NCBI GenBank assembly: GCA_963169105.1
Contig: OY720632.1
Span: forward strand, 55,771,136 to 55,835,135
Direction: 5' to 3'
From: Ceriagrion tenellum
Taxonomy: Eukaryota > Arthropoda > Insecta > Odonata > Coenagrionidae
DNA length: 64,000 nucleotides
Below, in pieces: positions 1 to 12,152 of this stretch. How positions within the stretch are numbered: position 1 is the first letter of the stretch; each line of letters begins with the position of its first letter. The translations under genes and the position numbers were made by a program. The notes beneath the pieces were generated by a model, which did no database searches, had not been told where the DNA came from, and saw only the letters and a program-made list of their open reading frames with translations.

Positions 1-1
1 G

Positions 2-3000
2 AAAAAGAAGAAAGAGGTGGATGGGGAGAAGGTGAAGAGCAAGAAGAAGAAGAAGGAGAAGCGAGAGGAGAAGTTGGGGAAGAAGGAGGTGAAGAAAGAA
101 GAGAAGGAGATTTCAAAGAAAGAGGAAAGAGAGAGTGCAAAGAGGTCTAAGGTTGTGAATCCAGCGGCTGAAACACAGAAGGATTTGAAGAACATAGAGA
201 GTGGTGATGAGTGGGAAGGAGAGGAAATGAAGGTGGAAAAGAATGTGGTGTTAAGTAGTGTTGGCTCGAAGGAGGATGTGAAAGTTAAGGAAAGTTCATG
301 CCCTGAAAAAATGCCATTGTCTCCTATGCATTATGAGGAAAATAATGAGGAGAATGTGGAAGAGAATACTTTGTGCCCTGAGGAGAATACTGAAAGGGTC
401 TTCAAAAAGTCTGTTGAAACTTTAGAGAGGAGTGAGGAAGTTAGAGCTGCTGCTAGTATTCCCAAGTCTGGTGTATCACACTTAGATCAGCAGCTGGTGA
501 TGAATTCTCCTTCCAAAGAAAAGGAGGATCCTCAGATAGCTACTGGAGATCTTTATGGAGATATAGAAGATGCTTGCATTGATGATTCGGTTATTGCTAC
601 TTATGGGAAAGCAGTGAGAAGTGATGGAGTCCCTGAAGAAACAGACGAAGTTTCTGACAAAGAAGAATTGGGTGAATTGCCTGAACAGAGGAGCGAAAGG
701 GAAGACAAGGATGACTGGGAAGCCAGGGAGTCTAGGAGCCCTGTTTCAAGGACGGAAGCACCTCCTCAAAGAGATGTTATGTTGGCTCCTCTACCAGAAC
801 CATCTAGGTGGGAGAGAGATGAGGAGTTTGGTAATTCTAGTGATGCTCCTAAGTCTGTTGGTAGTGGTGTTGTTGGTCAAGACTCAAAGAGGAGCAGTGG
901 AGAACCTGAACGTTCATCTGTAGATAGAGATAAGCAGCAGGGTAAAGTAGTGACATCAGAAGTCTTAAAAAGAGCTGAAAATGCTATATTTCAGAAGGCA
1001 ATCAATGCCATTAGGCCAATAGAAGCAAAGAAAGCTGCTTCCACCACTTCAGGTGGGAATGCAGAAAGGAGGGTCTACTGTCCTACAGGGACAGGTGACA
1101 GAAGCACTGAGAGAGAGAGGGGACGTAGTGAGGTGTTGGCAGAGACATCTGGGGAGTTGAGGAGGGGAGTGGAGAGAGAGGCTAGGAAAGCTGGAAACTC
1201 GCTACAAATCACTATTCCTTCTTCCATACGCACCTCTGATGTGAATGTTGGGGCAATAGGGGGATTACGAGAAGGTTTGGAGCCACATAGTGGGGGCAGT
1301 AGGGTTAGTAGTAATGTGCGCCAGGTTTTGCAGGGGCAAGAAGAAAGTTTGACCCCACCTAGGCGTTCTGTGAAGGAGCGATTGGGGGCTCGTGTGGAGG
1401 GTGATGAAGATGACCATCAAAGGAAAAGGCGGCAGAATCGAGATGAGAGGGATGAGAGAGAGAGGCTCTCTCGGAGTGGTGTGAGTGGCAGGGATGAGCC
1501 AGTGAGACATGGAAGGGAGCACAGTCGCGAGAGGAGGGGCACAGGCAGAAATCCAAGCAGGGAGAGAGGTGTGCCTCTGTCCCGCAAGCCTCATGTGGCC
1601 GGAGGTAGAAGTCGGAGTGCCAGTCGGGAGAAATCTGCCCCCAAGGGAGGCCGCAGCATTCCAATCCGAAGTGCAGTGGAGAGAAAGAGAACTCCATCAC
1701 CGGCACGCTCTCGGTCCCCTCATCAGCGCCCTCTGGCTTCTGTCACTGCTCAGCCTCCTATTTCCAAGAGGAGAGACATTGATCTCGTGGACAGTCGTGA
1801 GAGGAGGAGAATGGAGGAGAGAGCTTTCCGTCACGTGAAGGAATACTCTGAGGCTGATATGATGCGCATAAGAATGGTTGAGAGGGAGGAGAGAGTGGAA
1901 ACAAAAATGTACCGAGATGAACCAGAAGTTGCAAAGAAAGTGGAGCAGCCCAAGGAGTCTTCAGAAAAGCCAAAAAGTAAGCACAAGAGTAAGGAATTAA
2001 AAAAGAAAAAGGAGGAGAAAAGGAAAAGCAAAGTTGAAAGTGGGAGCACTAGGAAGAGGTCAAGGAGTGGAAGTCGTTCACATAAAAAAAGTGTGGCTGC
2101 TAGTTCCGATAAAGAGGCAAGTAAGAAAAATAGAAGGAAAAAACATCGTAAAGAAAAGAGCAAGAAGCACAAACAGGATTCTAAACACAGCCGCCAGAAG
2201 GGTAAATCAAGAGATGCCGATAGTGAGCTTATGGATAGAAAGAGCAGTGATGATGAACAGGAAGAGAAATCAAGTTTCAGCCTTGGTGAGAAAAAGGGTA
2301 CATCTAAAAATGAAGTTGATGGCTCCAAGAATAAAGATGATGCCAAGGATAGGAACAAAAATGATAGCAATGGCAGTGGCTTGTCTGGTAGTGAAGGGAA
2401 GAAGGAGTATGGAGAAGAAGATGAAAGGTTGAAGGATCGTAAAAATCTGAGACTCACTAGTGACCGGAAAAGGCCTACACTCGATGAAGCCAACTTTGAA
2501 CCTGATTATGATGCCCTGTCATCTGATGATGACGAGGAAACTGTAGGAGGAGTTGGTACTCTGGAGAGTGAAGGGAAGGACCCAATGCTGAATATTCCTG
2601 GTGAATGCATGAACCCAGAGGCCAGGGGTGACACAGCCAAGGATGATGATGAGAAAGCCCGAAGCAAGGATGAGGAGGAGAGCAAAAAGTTTGGGGATGA
2701 GAGTAAGAGATCAGGGGGGGGAAGTGGCGGGAATGACAAGGGTTTGGAGGCTCGAAAGAGAGAGAGGTCTCCAAGTGCTGGTGTTCAAGAAACCAAAAAG
2801 AAGCGGGCAAAGGTGGAAGGGGGTAAGTCGAGTGAAGTGGAAACATCCAAGAAAGCCAGGGGGACTAAAGGTTCAAAGAAGCGGGTCCAGTCTCCACAGT
2901 TAGAAGGGGAAGAGAGTTCCTCTGATGACAATGATTCAACGTCTGACAACAGAGAGAGTCGAAAGCATGGATCTTCTTCAGGGGCTGCTGTGAAGAAGAA

Positions 3001-3265
3001 GCAGAAAGCAAGTAGGCGCAAAGGCAGTGGGAAGAAAAGTCGCAAGGTTAGCAGCTCAAGCAGTAGTAGTAGTTCCTCTTCTAGTTCACCATCAAGTTCC
3101 AGTTCATCATCATCATCCAGCAGTAGTGAGAGTCAGTCAGAATCCAGTTCAGAATCTGAATATGAGAGACGGAGCAGGAGGAAGCATCGTAAAAAAGATG
3201 AGGGTAAAAGTGGGGGTGGTGGGAAGGGGAAAAAGAAGAAAGGGAAGTCCTCAAAACATAGGTGA
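2..3265 (+). CDS. Ser/Arg/Lys/Glu-rich nuclear-type protein, 3' end of gene (partial)
   Basis: The frame is open from the left edge of the window and ends at TGA 3263-3265, giving at least 1,087 residues. No start is assigned, because the frame continues upstream of the window; this is probably the large last exon. The protein is almost wholly low complexity. It starts with a Lys/Glu tract, then an acidic Ser/Glu region, an Arg/Ser/Glu-rich middle (about residues 460-570, many RS, RE and SRSP steps), a Lys-rich block (about 640-720), acidic Ser-Asp clusters around 'FEPDYDALSSDDDEE', a long Ser tract near residue 1015-1045 and a Lys/Gly/Ser tail. Several basic stretches would serve as nuclear localisation signals. 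This make-up is typical of SR-related, pre-mRNA-processing or chromatin-associated proteins. I see no folded domain and do not recognise the family. Codon use is uniform and no frame is broken, so it looks functional. Confidence 0.85.
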   Translation, partial: KKKKEVDGEKVKSKKKKKEKREEKLGKKEVKKEEKEISKKEERESAKRSKVVNPAAETQKDLKNIESGDEWEGEEMKVEKNVVLSSVGSKEDVKVKESSCPEKMPLSPMHYEENNEENVEENTLCPEENTERVFKKSVETLERSEEVRAAASIPKSGVSHLDQQLVMNSPSKEKEDPQIATGDLYGDIEDACIDDSVIATYGKAVRSDGVPEETDEVSDKEELGELPEQRSEREDKDDWEARESRSPVSRTEAPPQRDVMLAPLPEPSRWERDEEFGNSSDAPKSVGSGVVGQDSKRSSGEPERSSVDRDKQQGKVVTSEVLKRAENAIFQKAINAIRPIEAKKAASTTSGGNAERRVYCPTGTGDRSTERERGRSEVLAETSGELRRGVEREARKAGNSLQITIPSSIRTSDVNVGAIGGLREGLEPHSGGSRVSSNVRQVLQGQEESLTPPRRSVKERLGARVEGDEDDHQRKRRQNRDERDERERLSRSGVSGRDEPVRHGREHSRERRGTGRNPSRERGVPLSRKPHVAGGRSRSASREKSAPKGGRSIPIRSAVERKRTPSPARSRSPHQRPLASVTAQPPISKRRDIDLVDSRERRRMEERAFRHVKEYSEADMMRIRMVEREERVETKMYRDEPEVAKKVEQPKESSEKPKSKHKSKELKKKKEEKRKSKVESGSTRKRSRSGSRSHKKSVAASSDKEASKKNRRKKHRKEKSKKHKQDSKHSRQKGKSRDADSELMDRKSSDDEQEEKSSFSLGEKKGTSKNEVDGSKNKDDAKDRNKNDSNGSGLSGSEGKKEYGEEDERLKDRKNLRLTSDRKRPTLDEANFEPDYDALSSDDDEETVGGVGTLESEGKDPMLNIPGECMNPEARGDTAKDDDEKARSKDEEESKKFGDESKRSGGGSGGNDKGLEARKRERSPSAGVQETKKKRAKVEGGKSSEVETSKKARGTKGSKKRVQSPQLEGEESSSDDNDSTSDNRESRKHGSSSGAAVKKKQKASRRKGSGKKSRKVSSSSSSSSSSSSSPSSSSSSSSSSSSESQSESSSESEYERRSRRKHRKKDEGKSGGGGKGKKKKGKSSKHR

Positions 3266-4140
3266 TTATGGGATTGAATGTGAAACTGACTTGTGATGTG
3301 TAAATGACAGTGAGTTAGGGTCACTTAATTCATATTGGACAAAAATGTCTATAAGCAAGCAAGAGACAGAATTAATCATGCCTTGTTTTGGCTTTAATGA
3401 CTTGTGCTAGTTGGATCCAGGGATAAAGGTCTCCTGGAATATTTCTGCATCGTTCATGTATTTGCGTGTGAGAGTGAATGGCTGAAATAGAGAACTTTGA
3501 ACATTTGATGACTACTTGCTGTGTGTGACCTATCTTATTCTCAGGAGAGCTAATAATTTAAAAAGGACATTTTTTGAATGACTAGTCCCCACGAGCAGGT
3601 TTTTTGTGCCTTTGTATAATTGTATAATATTCGTAAGAAAACGGTTTCTGAAGGAAGGACAACTAACTTGCTCATAAAATTTTTTTGACATAGTGAGATA
3701 GATGAAGTGAGTGAATGAATGTCAACTGCCTGAAGCTGGTGGATAGGAAGCTAATATGTTCCTTGGTACTCTAATGTCCAATTAATGCATTTGGTCCAAA
3801 AGTCTGGTAGTAGAGTTAACTATGTATAAAATAAAATAGAAAACTCACTGCCCTATTCTGAACTGAGAAGGCTCGCATTGAAAATGTGTGTATTTAGATC
3901 AAAAGGCCAGGGTAATGTGATTATTGCTAAGAGAATAGCTGCATTATTCTACTTTCTTTTTTTTTTACTAGTATTTGTCTCGTTCAGTGGTGAAAACACC
4001 ATGTTTGTTGCTTCATTGTGAGTTAATGGCTCAATTATATTTATTTTGAGCAGTCAACATTTTTATTGAAAACCCTTGCACCTTACCATCTCTAAGCAGA
4101 GCAATAATTTTACTAAAATAAATGTGTGAAATGAGAGTTT
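3266..4140 (+). other. 3' untranslated region of the SR-rich gene with polyadenylation signal
   Basis: AT-rich, non-coding DNA directly after the stop codon. AATAAA lies at 4117-4122 and is followed within about 30 nt by a GT/T-rich stretch (AGTTTATTGTGTATT), a plausible cleavage and polyadenylation site. AATAAA also occurs further on (for example near 6890), so longer transcripts are possible. Confidence 0.5.
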
Positions 4141-7100
4141 ATTGTGTATTATTCCATCACCCTGAAGTTCTTAAATATTAGCTATCAATAATGGCATTAA
4201 AGCTGCATAAAATGTAATATCCATTTACTTCTCATGTGGCTTCTCTTTAATATCAAGGCAATCTAACATCCTGTGTTAAATAGTTTCTGTGATCCAACAC
4301 TCAGGTTACCAAGTGACAGGAAACAAAAATATGATTCAAGGTGGTTGGAGTGAGTTTTTTTTATTTACAGATTTGAGTGAACCTTTGCTTACATGTAATT
4401 ATTTGTTGTGTTAATTGACAAGAGTGAAAAAAATTGATCGTTAACAATTTGGTTTCTTGGCAATTTGACTATTTATACACGACCTGATGCCACTTAACAT
4501 GTATTTTGAAATAATTTAATGTGTACAGGTTTCATCATAATGCTAAATTATACGTTTCATATCATTATAATGGTGGTTAACAAATATCAAAGTATCATGC
4601 TGAGCAAAAAAACATGTATTTGCATGTGATTTTCACTTATCTATTATTTAGACCTGTAAACCTGAGTCATGGCAATGCATAAATTAAGACAAAAACTTTA
4701 ACATATAACCCTTGCATCATTTATATTGGTACAGGCAAGGTTATTTCCTATGTGTGAACAGATGAGCTTATCTGAAGTGTGGTCCAAGTTTTTTTTGTCA
4801 TACTTGAAAAGCTATTACAATGTCTCCAAATGACTCACGATTAGCACTCCAACCACCTTAAGATTTAGATGGCTAGATCCCTACTGCGGCTAAGGTAAAT
4901 GGATAGAATGCGTTAGGTGTGCGAAGTCATAGCTGAACTGTATTAAACAAGTAGGGAGACATTAAAAAAGTAAATACCTCCAAAAGTATCATATGGATTT
5001 AATCCCCTTCCCTTGATTGCTTAGTGCCAAGCATTTGATGAAGTTCATAAAATTTTCTTCATGACAATGATTTCTTGTTGGTTGAAAGTATACATTTTTT
5101 TCTGATTTCTTCAGGGAAATGATATTTCAGCTGTGTAAGAATAATGACCATCCTCATTACAATATACTGCAGAATTCACCTTTTGTTGCCTTCTTTTTTG
5201 CCCAAGTATAATTTGGTGGCCTTCAGAGGTAAACATGCATCAATGTATTGCAGCTCCATCTCTTTGCTGGAGTCTGTAAGGTCATAATCTTGTAATATAT
5301 GATCAGGAATTGTTTGGCTAAACCTGAAATTTGATTATGTATGTATGAAGCGAATCAGATATATTCACTCAACATTATGCAGGGTCAATGTATTCTAGCC
5401 AAATACAACATTCTTGTTAGCATAGGTATGTTCTCCAATGAGTGCTAATGTTGGAACTTGATCAGATAAATTCTATGAATAAGTAATGAATTTTTGCCAT
5501 ATCAATTGTGGAGATATGAATCATTGGTGGTTACATTTATATGTTGTCCACTGGATCTTGTTTTCTCATAGTGGAGATGTTTAAAAAGTTATATGTACAC
5601 TTTACCCAGAAATCAATGGAGGCAGATACTTTCAGCTGATGCTATCTCCTCCATCACTGAGAGCATAGTTGAATGATAATCAGCATGTGTCAGGTTTTAA
5701 TTCTTTTAAAGTGGTAGTCTTTTTAACCGTCACATAGAAAATAATGCTAGCAATCATCATAACTCAAAAGAAGTGTTAAGAGTTTCTGAAGCAGTATTGT
5801 GATTGGATGAGATCATAATAATATGCATTACAGATCTTAAAACCTTTGCTTTCATTGTTTTAAGACTGCTTCCAGTTCAGATCTGTTAAAAGAAGTACTT
5901 CTTTACCTTAACTTGTAATCTATCAGGTTGAGATACTAGTCTCAATTTCTCATGCATATTGTACTATAAAATTATTTCATGATCAACCAAGAAATATTTT
6001 ATTTCAAATGGCCAGAGTAGTGTTTTAGAACCTTTTACTTACTGAAAATTGGTTGCATCTGCTTCAATGAATGAATGAGATGTTAAATAAAATATTTAGA
6101 GGTAGCAAAGCTTGAATCAGTGTTGGAAGCGACAAAATTCATATTTTTTTGATATATCGTACATGAAAAATGCTATGCATCTTCAGAAACTATTGAAAAA
6201 CTTATTTCTTGATGTGTCATCCTCATTCCAAGCATAACCTGTGTAATGTGAGATGTAGTTTTTGAAGGCAAGCAGAAATACAGAATTTCCTGGCCTATAT
6301 GATGCACTTCTTTGGCTTGAAAATTTGATCTAAATTGGCCTGTACCTTAAGGGCAGGGGCTGTATTCATTATTTTTTCTAAAATCTAGCCCAAATGACCA
6401 CAGAGTATGTCAAAGTTTATAATGACTCATCATTGTATTTGGACCCTGATGTAAACATTAGTAGAATAGCAACCATGTAATGCAATTAATTAAGTCTCGA
6501 TACTTTTAATTTTCATACATTTATCTCTGCTTCTAATTCTCACTTGGTGATATCTCAGTACGTGAAGATTTCCTTTTTCACCTTATCTAATCAATAATCC
6601 TAGTTTTGTGTGCATATAATTCTAGTGAAGAGTGAGTCTTCTATTTTTACAAAGTATAAATGAATACTACTGCTTAGTGGAGTGTGTCAATACCTGGCAG
6701 TGCAAAGCTTTCATTGGGTTTAAAAAGGTAAGTATCTTCAGATGTGCAGGAAATGCTGAGAGCAAATGATGGCATGCATCACACTTTCTCTCGGCACATG
6801 ATATTTGGGAATGCAAGATTTAGATGTCTTTATTTATGAGTTCTTTGAATCATTATAATTGCATTACTGCATATAATTGTTGAATAAATAGAATGAAGAA
6901 AATTATTTTAAACTGTTATTGCTTCTTGTGATGGTTTGGCTGACTGATCTGCCTCTTTTTACTAAAATAATGCTAGAACTATGGAAAAAATATCCCTCTT
7001 ATTTTATGTCTAATGCTGAAGTAAGCTTTTTTGCATTAGAGAAGTGTTTTCTCGAAATCCTTAGAACATGTTTTAAAACTACATTTTTGGAAGAAGGTTG

Positions 7101-7690
7101 TACTAAAATAGATTGGTAATATTCACCTAGTTGAGTAACTTCAATATTTTTTGCATTATTATTCACTCGTTTTCTTTTATGTTCAGATGTTGATCTTCAC
7201 TTTTAGTCACTTCATAATCCTGCTTATTGAATGTAATGCCCTTCCTATTGTCTAATTCAGCCACTGAAAATGTATTCATCACAATTCAAAGGGTATTAAA
7301 ATGAGGAAGTATAAGCAATGAGGTGACCTCTGCAGAAATGAAAGACTCAATATACACAGCTAATAATTGTTTGGGTGATAGAGATTGGACGGTATATTAA
7401 GCATTTTCTTTAAAACTCCGCTTTGAATCTTCAAAAGATCATCACATTTATACTCACCTAATACATGTGAACTGATGTTTTTAACACTTCCTGGTTGCCA
7501 CAGGCAAAAGTTCCATATAAAGGATCTTTTTATTGCACTTACATGTGAAAATATATTTGTAGTTTCTTTTCACATAATTTCAATGACATTATTGAAACAG
7601 AATTGTTCATTGATATGTTTAAATCATTTTGCTGTCATGCTCATGTTTTTTCTGTTGGCAGAGCCTTCAAAACTTAGGGAAAACCACCAA
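4141..7690. other. AT-rich flank, no gene seen
   Basis: No coding signal was recognised here. It may be extended 3'UTR or intergenic DNA. It contains one diverged dispersed repeat, listed separately. Confidence 0.5.
4761..4860 (+). repeat. Dispersed repeat, copy 1 (sister at 24,721-24,820)
   Basis: About 100 bp align with 24,721-24,820 at roughly 75% identity by eye. Shared blocks include AGTGTGG(T/C)CCAAG, a T-run, CTTGAAAAG and GC(A/G)CTCCAACCACCT. The sequence after it here (ATGGCTAG joined to ATCCCTACT) resembles separated pieces of the SINE that follows copy 2. Copy 1 may therefore be the same composite repeat with its tRNA-like middle deleted. Confidence 0.6.
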
Positions 7691-8140
7691 GAGAGTATTT
7701 TACCACTTCATTTCCACCTGAGATTCCACTTCACAGTCTGTATGAAAATTGAGAGTCCAAATAATTCTGCTACAGAATCTGATGCTTCCTAAGCTTTTTG
7801 ATGGTACCAGACTGCAATTTAAGTTTTTCTATGGGAGCGTGATTGAAACAATCATCTTTAGGGGATGTGGTGTGGGAGAGAGAGTTTTCAAACCCCACAT
7901 TCCTTGGACTCGATCCAGCTACCTCTTTCAGTTCAAATTACTGCAGTTCCGGTCTATGTGTGCGTCACAATGATAAATGAAGCTCGAAGGCAATCTTTGA
8001 AAGAAGCTGATGTGGATTTAAGGAATGGCTCTTTCTCTCATTTTAAACAGCAATTGCAATCTTTTTATGAGTCGGCATCACATGAAAGTCCTAGTATCTA
8101 AAAAGAAAATGTTGTGGAGGTTGTTTAGAGAAGTATGTTT
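7690..8140 (+). mobile_element. Helitron relic: C-terminal end of Rep/helicase
   Basis: Joined over one frameshift (about 7,930-7,950), the translation shows the end of a PIF1-type Helitron helicase. The first part reads '...ILLQNLMLPKLFDGTRLQF...' through 'GCGVGERVFKPHIPW'. The second reads 'VTMINEARRQSLKEADVDL' and then 'NGSFSHFKQQLQSF', the degraded equivalent of the family's helicase motif VI region (canonically TINKAQGQ(T/S)L) and its gene end. A further stop and some changed motif residues show it is dead. No Helitron 5'-TC or 3' hairpin-CTRR end was identified, so the limits are approximate. Confidence 0.75.
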
Positions 8141-8349
8141 GACCGATAATTCCTAAAAAGGTGAGAGTTAACTTAGGAAGCTAAATAACTTCTGGTGGAA
8201 GGAGTACAAAAGAAATACAGATTTAGAGTACATACAAAATGAATGCCTTTGACACTAAAAGAAGACTAGACTCTTCCAACTTAGTCAATATAATACTGGG
8301 TAACTGTTGGTTTAGATCTTATTTTGGACAGAAAGAGGGAACAAATAGA

Positions 8350-8690
8350 AGCTTATGAGATGCAGTATAGAAGGACATGCAAGATAGGTGGACTAAGGAG
8401 GTGACAAATCAGGAGGTACATATTGAGAAAAGTGGAACCTGTGGAGAACTGTAAAAAGGAGACAGGATGGATAGGTTTTCTAGAGTGGCATGAGGGATTG
8501 GTGAAGACAATTTTATAAGGGATGAAAGGTGGCCAAAGATATAGAGGAAAATCTAGGTTGGGATATTGTATGCAGGCAATGGAGGACATGGGATGTGAAC
8601 GGATTTTGGAAATGAAGAGGATAGAGAGAGGTTGAGGGCTGTTATCAAACAATCCTGTTGGATTCACAACTGAAGATGAAGTTTCTCCCA
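8350..8690 (+). mobile_element. Non-LTR retrotransposon relic (3' end of RT ORF)
   Basis: The + strand translation has a pattern typical of the C-terminal end of insect non-LTR reverse transcriptases. It reads '...LVKTIL', stop, 'GMKGGQRYRGKSRLGYCMQ', 'MEDMGCERILEMKRIERG', then an SNN-like tail. Known members end 'G.LLKTI.EG...GKRGRGRPR..Y...I..D.G...Y..MKR.A..R..WR'. Stops and small frame breaks mark it as a pseudogene fragment. No poly(A) tail or target duplication was found. Confidence 0.7.
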
Positions 8691-9329
8691 TAATTCTGTT
8701 GCTAGTGTGTTGATTGAAACATGTAGTTTTCAAGGAAGTTCTACAGAAAGTTTTCAGCCTTTACGATGTTATTTAAAGTATATGAGGTGCCATACATCCC
8801 TTATCACAATAAATATCAAACCATTTCTTTCCAAATCATTCTCAATTTCTTAGCAGAAAAAGCAATTGTCTGTGGTGAACTTGAAAACTTCAACATCTCA
8901 AACCTTGGGTATTTAGCTAGCATTGAAATACAATGAAACCGCTCATAGGAGACATTCGCTGGATCCACTGAAAACTGGTTGTGAAGGGGGAGGCATTTAT
9001 ACATAGGAACATGATCCTGGATGTGAGTAGATCCTCAAAGTGGAGTTGACACTTACCCACCTTTCTTATTTCTATATTTTCACTTTCATACTTCAGTATA
9101 AATTCTTCCATTCCTTCACATTAACACTGAGTGTAGAGTTTACATCCTGTTTATATGGTCATCCCTCATTTTAATAGCTTTATTTCTGATGCTCTTTTTT
9201 TCCATTCTTTTATCGCTTTCACTCTTTCATTCTAACTTCACCAAATACTCTTCCAGCACCTCTTGATCTCATACATCTTTTTTCAGCTTTGTCACTAAGG
9301 GGAACGCCTTAATTTTGGAACTATGTAAT

Positions 9330-10480
9330 GCTAGGTGGAAAAAAGAGATCAAATAAAGATGTGTCAAATCCATTGACAGGCAAATAGATAATGGAGGAGA
9401 AATGGGCACTGAAGTAAATTGGGATAAGCTGAAGAGGGCAATCACATAAGTAGCAGAAGAGCAACTGGTGGGAAAAAGAGCTAAAAGTAATTGCAATACT
9501 AAGTTAGACAAAGACTGAGAAATTCAAGGAACACTGAGTGGAAAAGAAATTTGAAGACAACCACTTGGAAAACCAATTTGGATTAAGGAATCAGGGAAGC
9601 AATACCTAGCCTGAGACTAATGATGGGGATAATGATGCATGTGGACAAGCTGCTATATGTGGCATTCATGGACTTAGGGAAAGCCTTGAGTGGAACAAGA
9701 TGCTCAGGCTACTAAAAAAACTCAGAATGGATTACAAGTATGGAAGAATAATCTCCCACTATACAAGAACCAGTTTATCACAATGGGAATAAGAGATGGA
9801 AAACTAATAGAAGGTAAAATTAATAAAAGAGATTAAGAAAAGGATGCAACCTCTTACCAGCACTACTCAACGTGTACTTGGAGGAGGCAATAAATGAAGC
9901 ACAAAAAATTGAATTGAAAGGAGCTGCTGAGTGCAAAAGTCACTCTGAGAGGAGAGGAATCAGGGCAAGTGGATTCCTTCACATATCTTGGAAGTACCAA
10001 AACATTGGATAAAAGAAGTACAATGAACATAAAGCAACTAATGGCCCAAGTTAAGAAAGCTTTCAGGGTGAAAAGACAACTGCTGTGTTCAAAGAAGATC
10101 GAATGAGGAAACAGTATATGAAAACAGTTGTGAGGAGCATAGTACTCTATGGATTTGGAGCAAGGACTATGTATTAGAAAAACAGACTAGAAAACACTGG
10201 TGCTGGAGGAAGATGCTGAGAATAAAATAGATGAACAAATAAGAAATGAAGCATACAGAAGAAGAAAGGACCTTATGGAACACAAACAGAAGAACCAGAT
10301 GCATTGGTCACATCCTAAGGCAAACTGAGTTAGTAAAGATTGTATTTGAAGTTAAAATAGAGGGAAAAGTCACAAGAGGATAGCCAAGCCAAGGTAAAAA
10401 GACAGGCAAACAGAGAATAAAGTATATAGTAGTAGAAGAACTACTTAGCTGGAAGAAGGGGAATCAGTACTAGATAGGGA
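9330..10480 (+). mobile_element. Non-LTR retrotransposon relic (RT and C-terminal region)
   Basis: Recognisable in order, across several frame breaks, are: a linker ('VNWDKLKRAI', 'VAEEQLVGKRAK'); the RT block 'LLYVAFMDLGKAL' (family: L..AFVDL.KAFD); 'LLPALLNVYLEEAINEA' (family: LSP.LFN.Y.EE....); 'SFTYLGSTKTLDKRSTMNIK'; and 'KTVVRSIVLYGFGA' (family: L.YG.E.W). The segment that would hold the FADD catalytic box appears to be missing between the last two RT blocks, so this copy cannot be active. It lies in the same orientation as the fragment at 8.35 kb and could derive from the same insertion or a second one. Confidence 0.75.
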
Positions 10481-11139
10481 CAGATGGAGATTTCAATTCA
10501 AGTTCTATTAGACCATGTAATCAAAGATTCTTAATGTATATTGTCAGGTTTGAGCTTTAGAATTAGTGAAAAAATTGAGAACCAATTTAGTTCCTTTACT
10601 GTTGGTAAGAAAAGAAAAATGGTCATCCAGAAATGTTTTTTTAACAAATGTTTGTTTTGTGCACTTTTTTATGGTGTAGACCTGATTTATGGTGTCACCT
10701 TCCCATGTATTTTGTCATTTTATGCTCCATTTTCACACCGATTGCACACATTTCCATGCGGCTTCCCATTCCTCTTTTTGATTACTGGTACTTTTCAAGA
10801 TCACAGCCTTGGGTATTACTTGTTTAGATTCAGACATATTAATGTATTCAGTCGTTTTAGTATTCTAACAGCTGATTTGCAGGTTTTTGGATAGTTTTTA
10901 TTTTATATGTTTAGAGTTTAGAAGTATACCCATATATCAGTGACCAAGCTTAAGTATTCAAAGTGGGTATTCTAGCTCATCAAACAAGAAATCATTCACA
11001 CACAATGTAAGAAACGGTTGCAATTGCTTTCGTCTGATCAGTTTTTTCAGAGCTTTTTAAAAGTGCCAGGGAAGAAGTATTAACAAAGGGTTATGTGATA
11101 ATTTTCAAAGAGGAATAATGTCGTTTCTCAGGAGTCAAC

Positions 11140-11640
11140 TATAATTATATGGAAGACTTTGTTGTATGAGAGGCTCTCATCTTTTTGACCAAGGTTTTTA
11201 ATTACATTTTTTCTATGAACATAGATGAATCTATCCACACTCATGATTAATATGTAAATAAAAACCACTGTTAAACATTTCACTTGAAATCTCATGCATG
11301 CCCTCAGTCTTCCCATTTTCAGTATCCTCTCTGGCATTACTACCTCATTCTTACTTATCTTGACTTCCTTACTAGCATTCCCTCATCGTAATTTGTAAGG
11401 CTTGCCGTCAATATCTTCATCATTATCTTTGAAATCTTCAAAGTACTCTCTCCAAAAGTCTCTGACAATGCTTTCATGCCACGCAGCTCTGGGACTTCAG
11501 CTTTTTAATGCATTTTTCTTAAACCTTATCCTTTCTTTGCCCTTTGCTACCCATTCCAAAACAGCTTTTTACTGCCTTCAAAATCTACACTGCCTTTTCT
11601 CAGCTTTTTTTTTCAATTTTACTATTGAATTTTGAGATGG
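11140..11640 (-). mobile_element. Non-LTR retrotransposon relic (RT N-terminal region)
   Basis: The - strand translation carries, over frame breaks, 'KLFWNG', 'ESIVRDFWREYFEDF', 'GNASKEVKISKNEV' and 'ILKMGRLRACM'. In intact insect LINEs this region reads 'LFWKEVKK... W.EYFE.L... I...EV..AI..MK.GKA.G.DG'. It is oriented opposite to the 9.3-10.5 kb relic. It would fall just downstream of the endonuclease-linker segment preserved at 30.7-32.1 kb in a full-length element of this type. Confidence 0.65.
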
Positions 11641-12152
11641 GAAGAAAAGCTTTAATGCTCAGGGGTAGGTTATTGAAGAGAATGGATGCAGCATGATGGG
11701 GACCTTTTTACTACAGTGAAAGATAATAATATTTCAATAGTATGCTATTGTTCCTTAATGTATGGTATGGAGGATAAGTTGGTCTGCACAGAAAATAAGG
11801 GTGCTTTATTAAACTAAAAATATGGTGGGATAGGTACAAGGGAGGTAGGTTTTTTTATTACTATGTATTTTGGTAGAGGAGAAATAACAATTTAGAGAAG
11901 AATTACAACAAAAGCATTTTATTGCTTCTTTTTAATTTTTCACAAACAAATATTACTTGAAGTCTGTGTTTTTATCTCGACTCCGGTTTGTTTTGCTCCA
12001 AAATTCAAAGCATATGCAGCACAGCCATGAAGAAACAAGGGTTTATTGAGTGTAAATGAGCCTTGGATGAAAAAGTGAAAGGTGCTACTTTATTCCAGTT
12101 AGTCCACATCTCGAATATGTTGAGAGCATTTAAGAAATGTTTGCTTCAATTA

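Noticed and set aside
1265..2846. Several - strand and alternate-frame ORFs of 70-220 codons inside the SR-rich gene
   Set aside because: Shadows of purine-rich repetitive codons on the opposite strand; no independent support.
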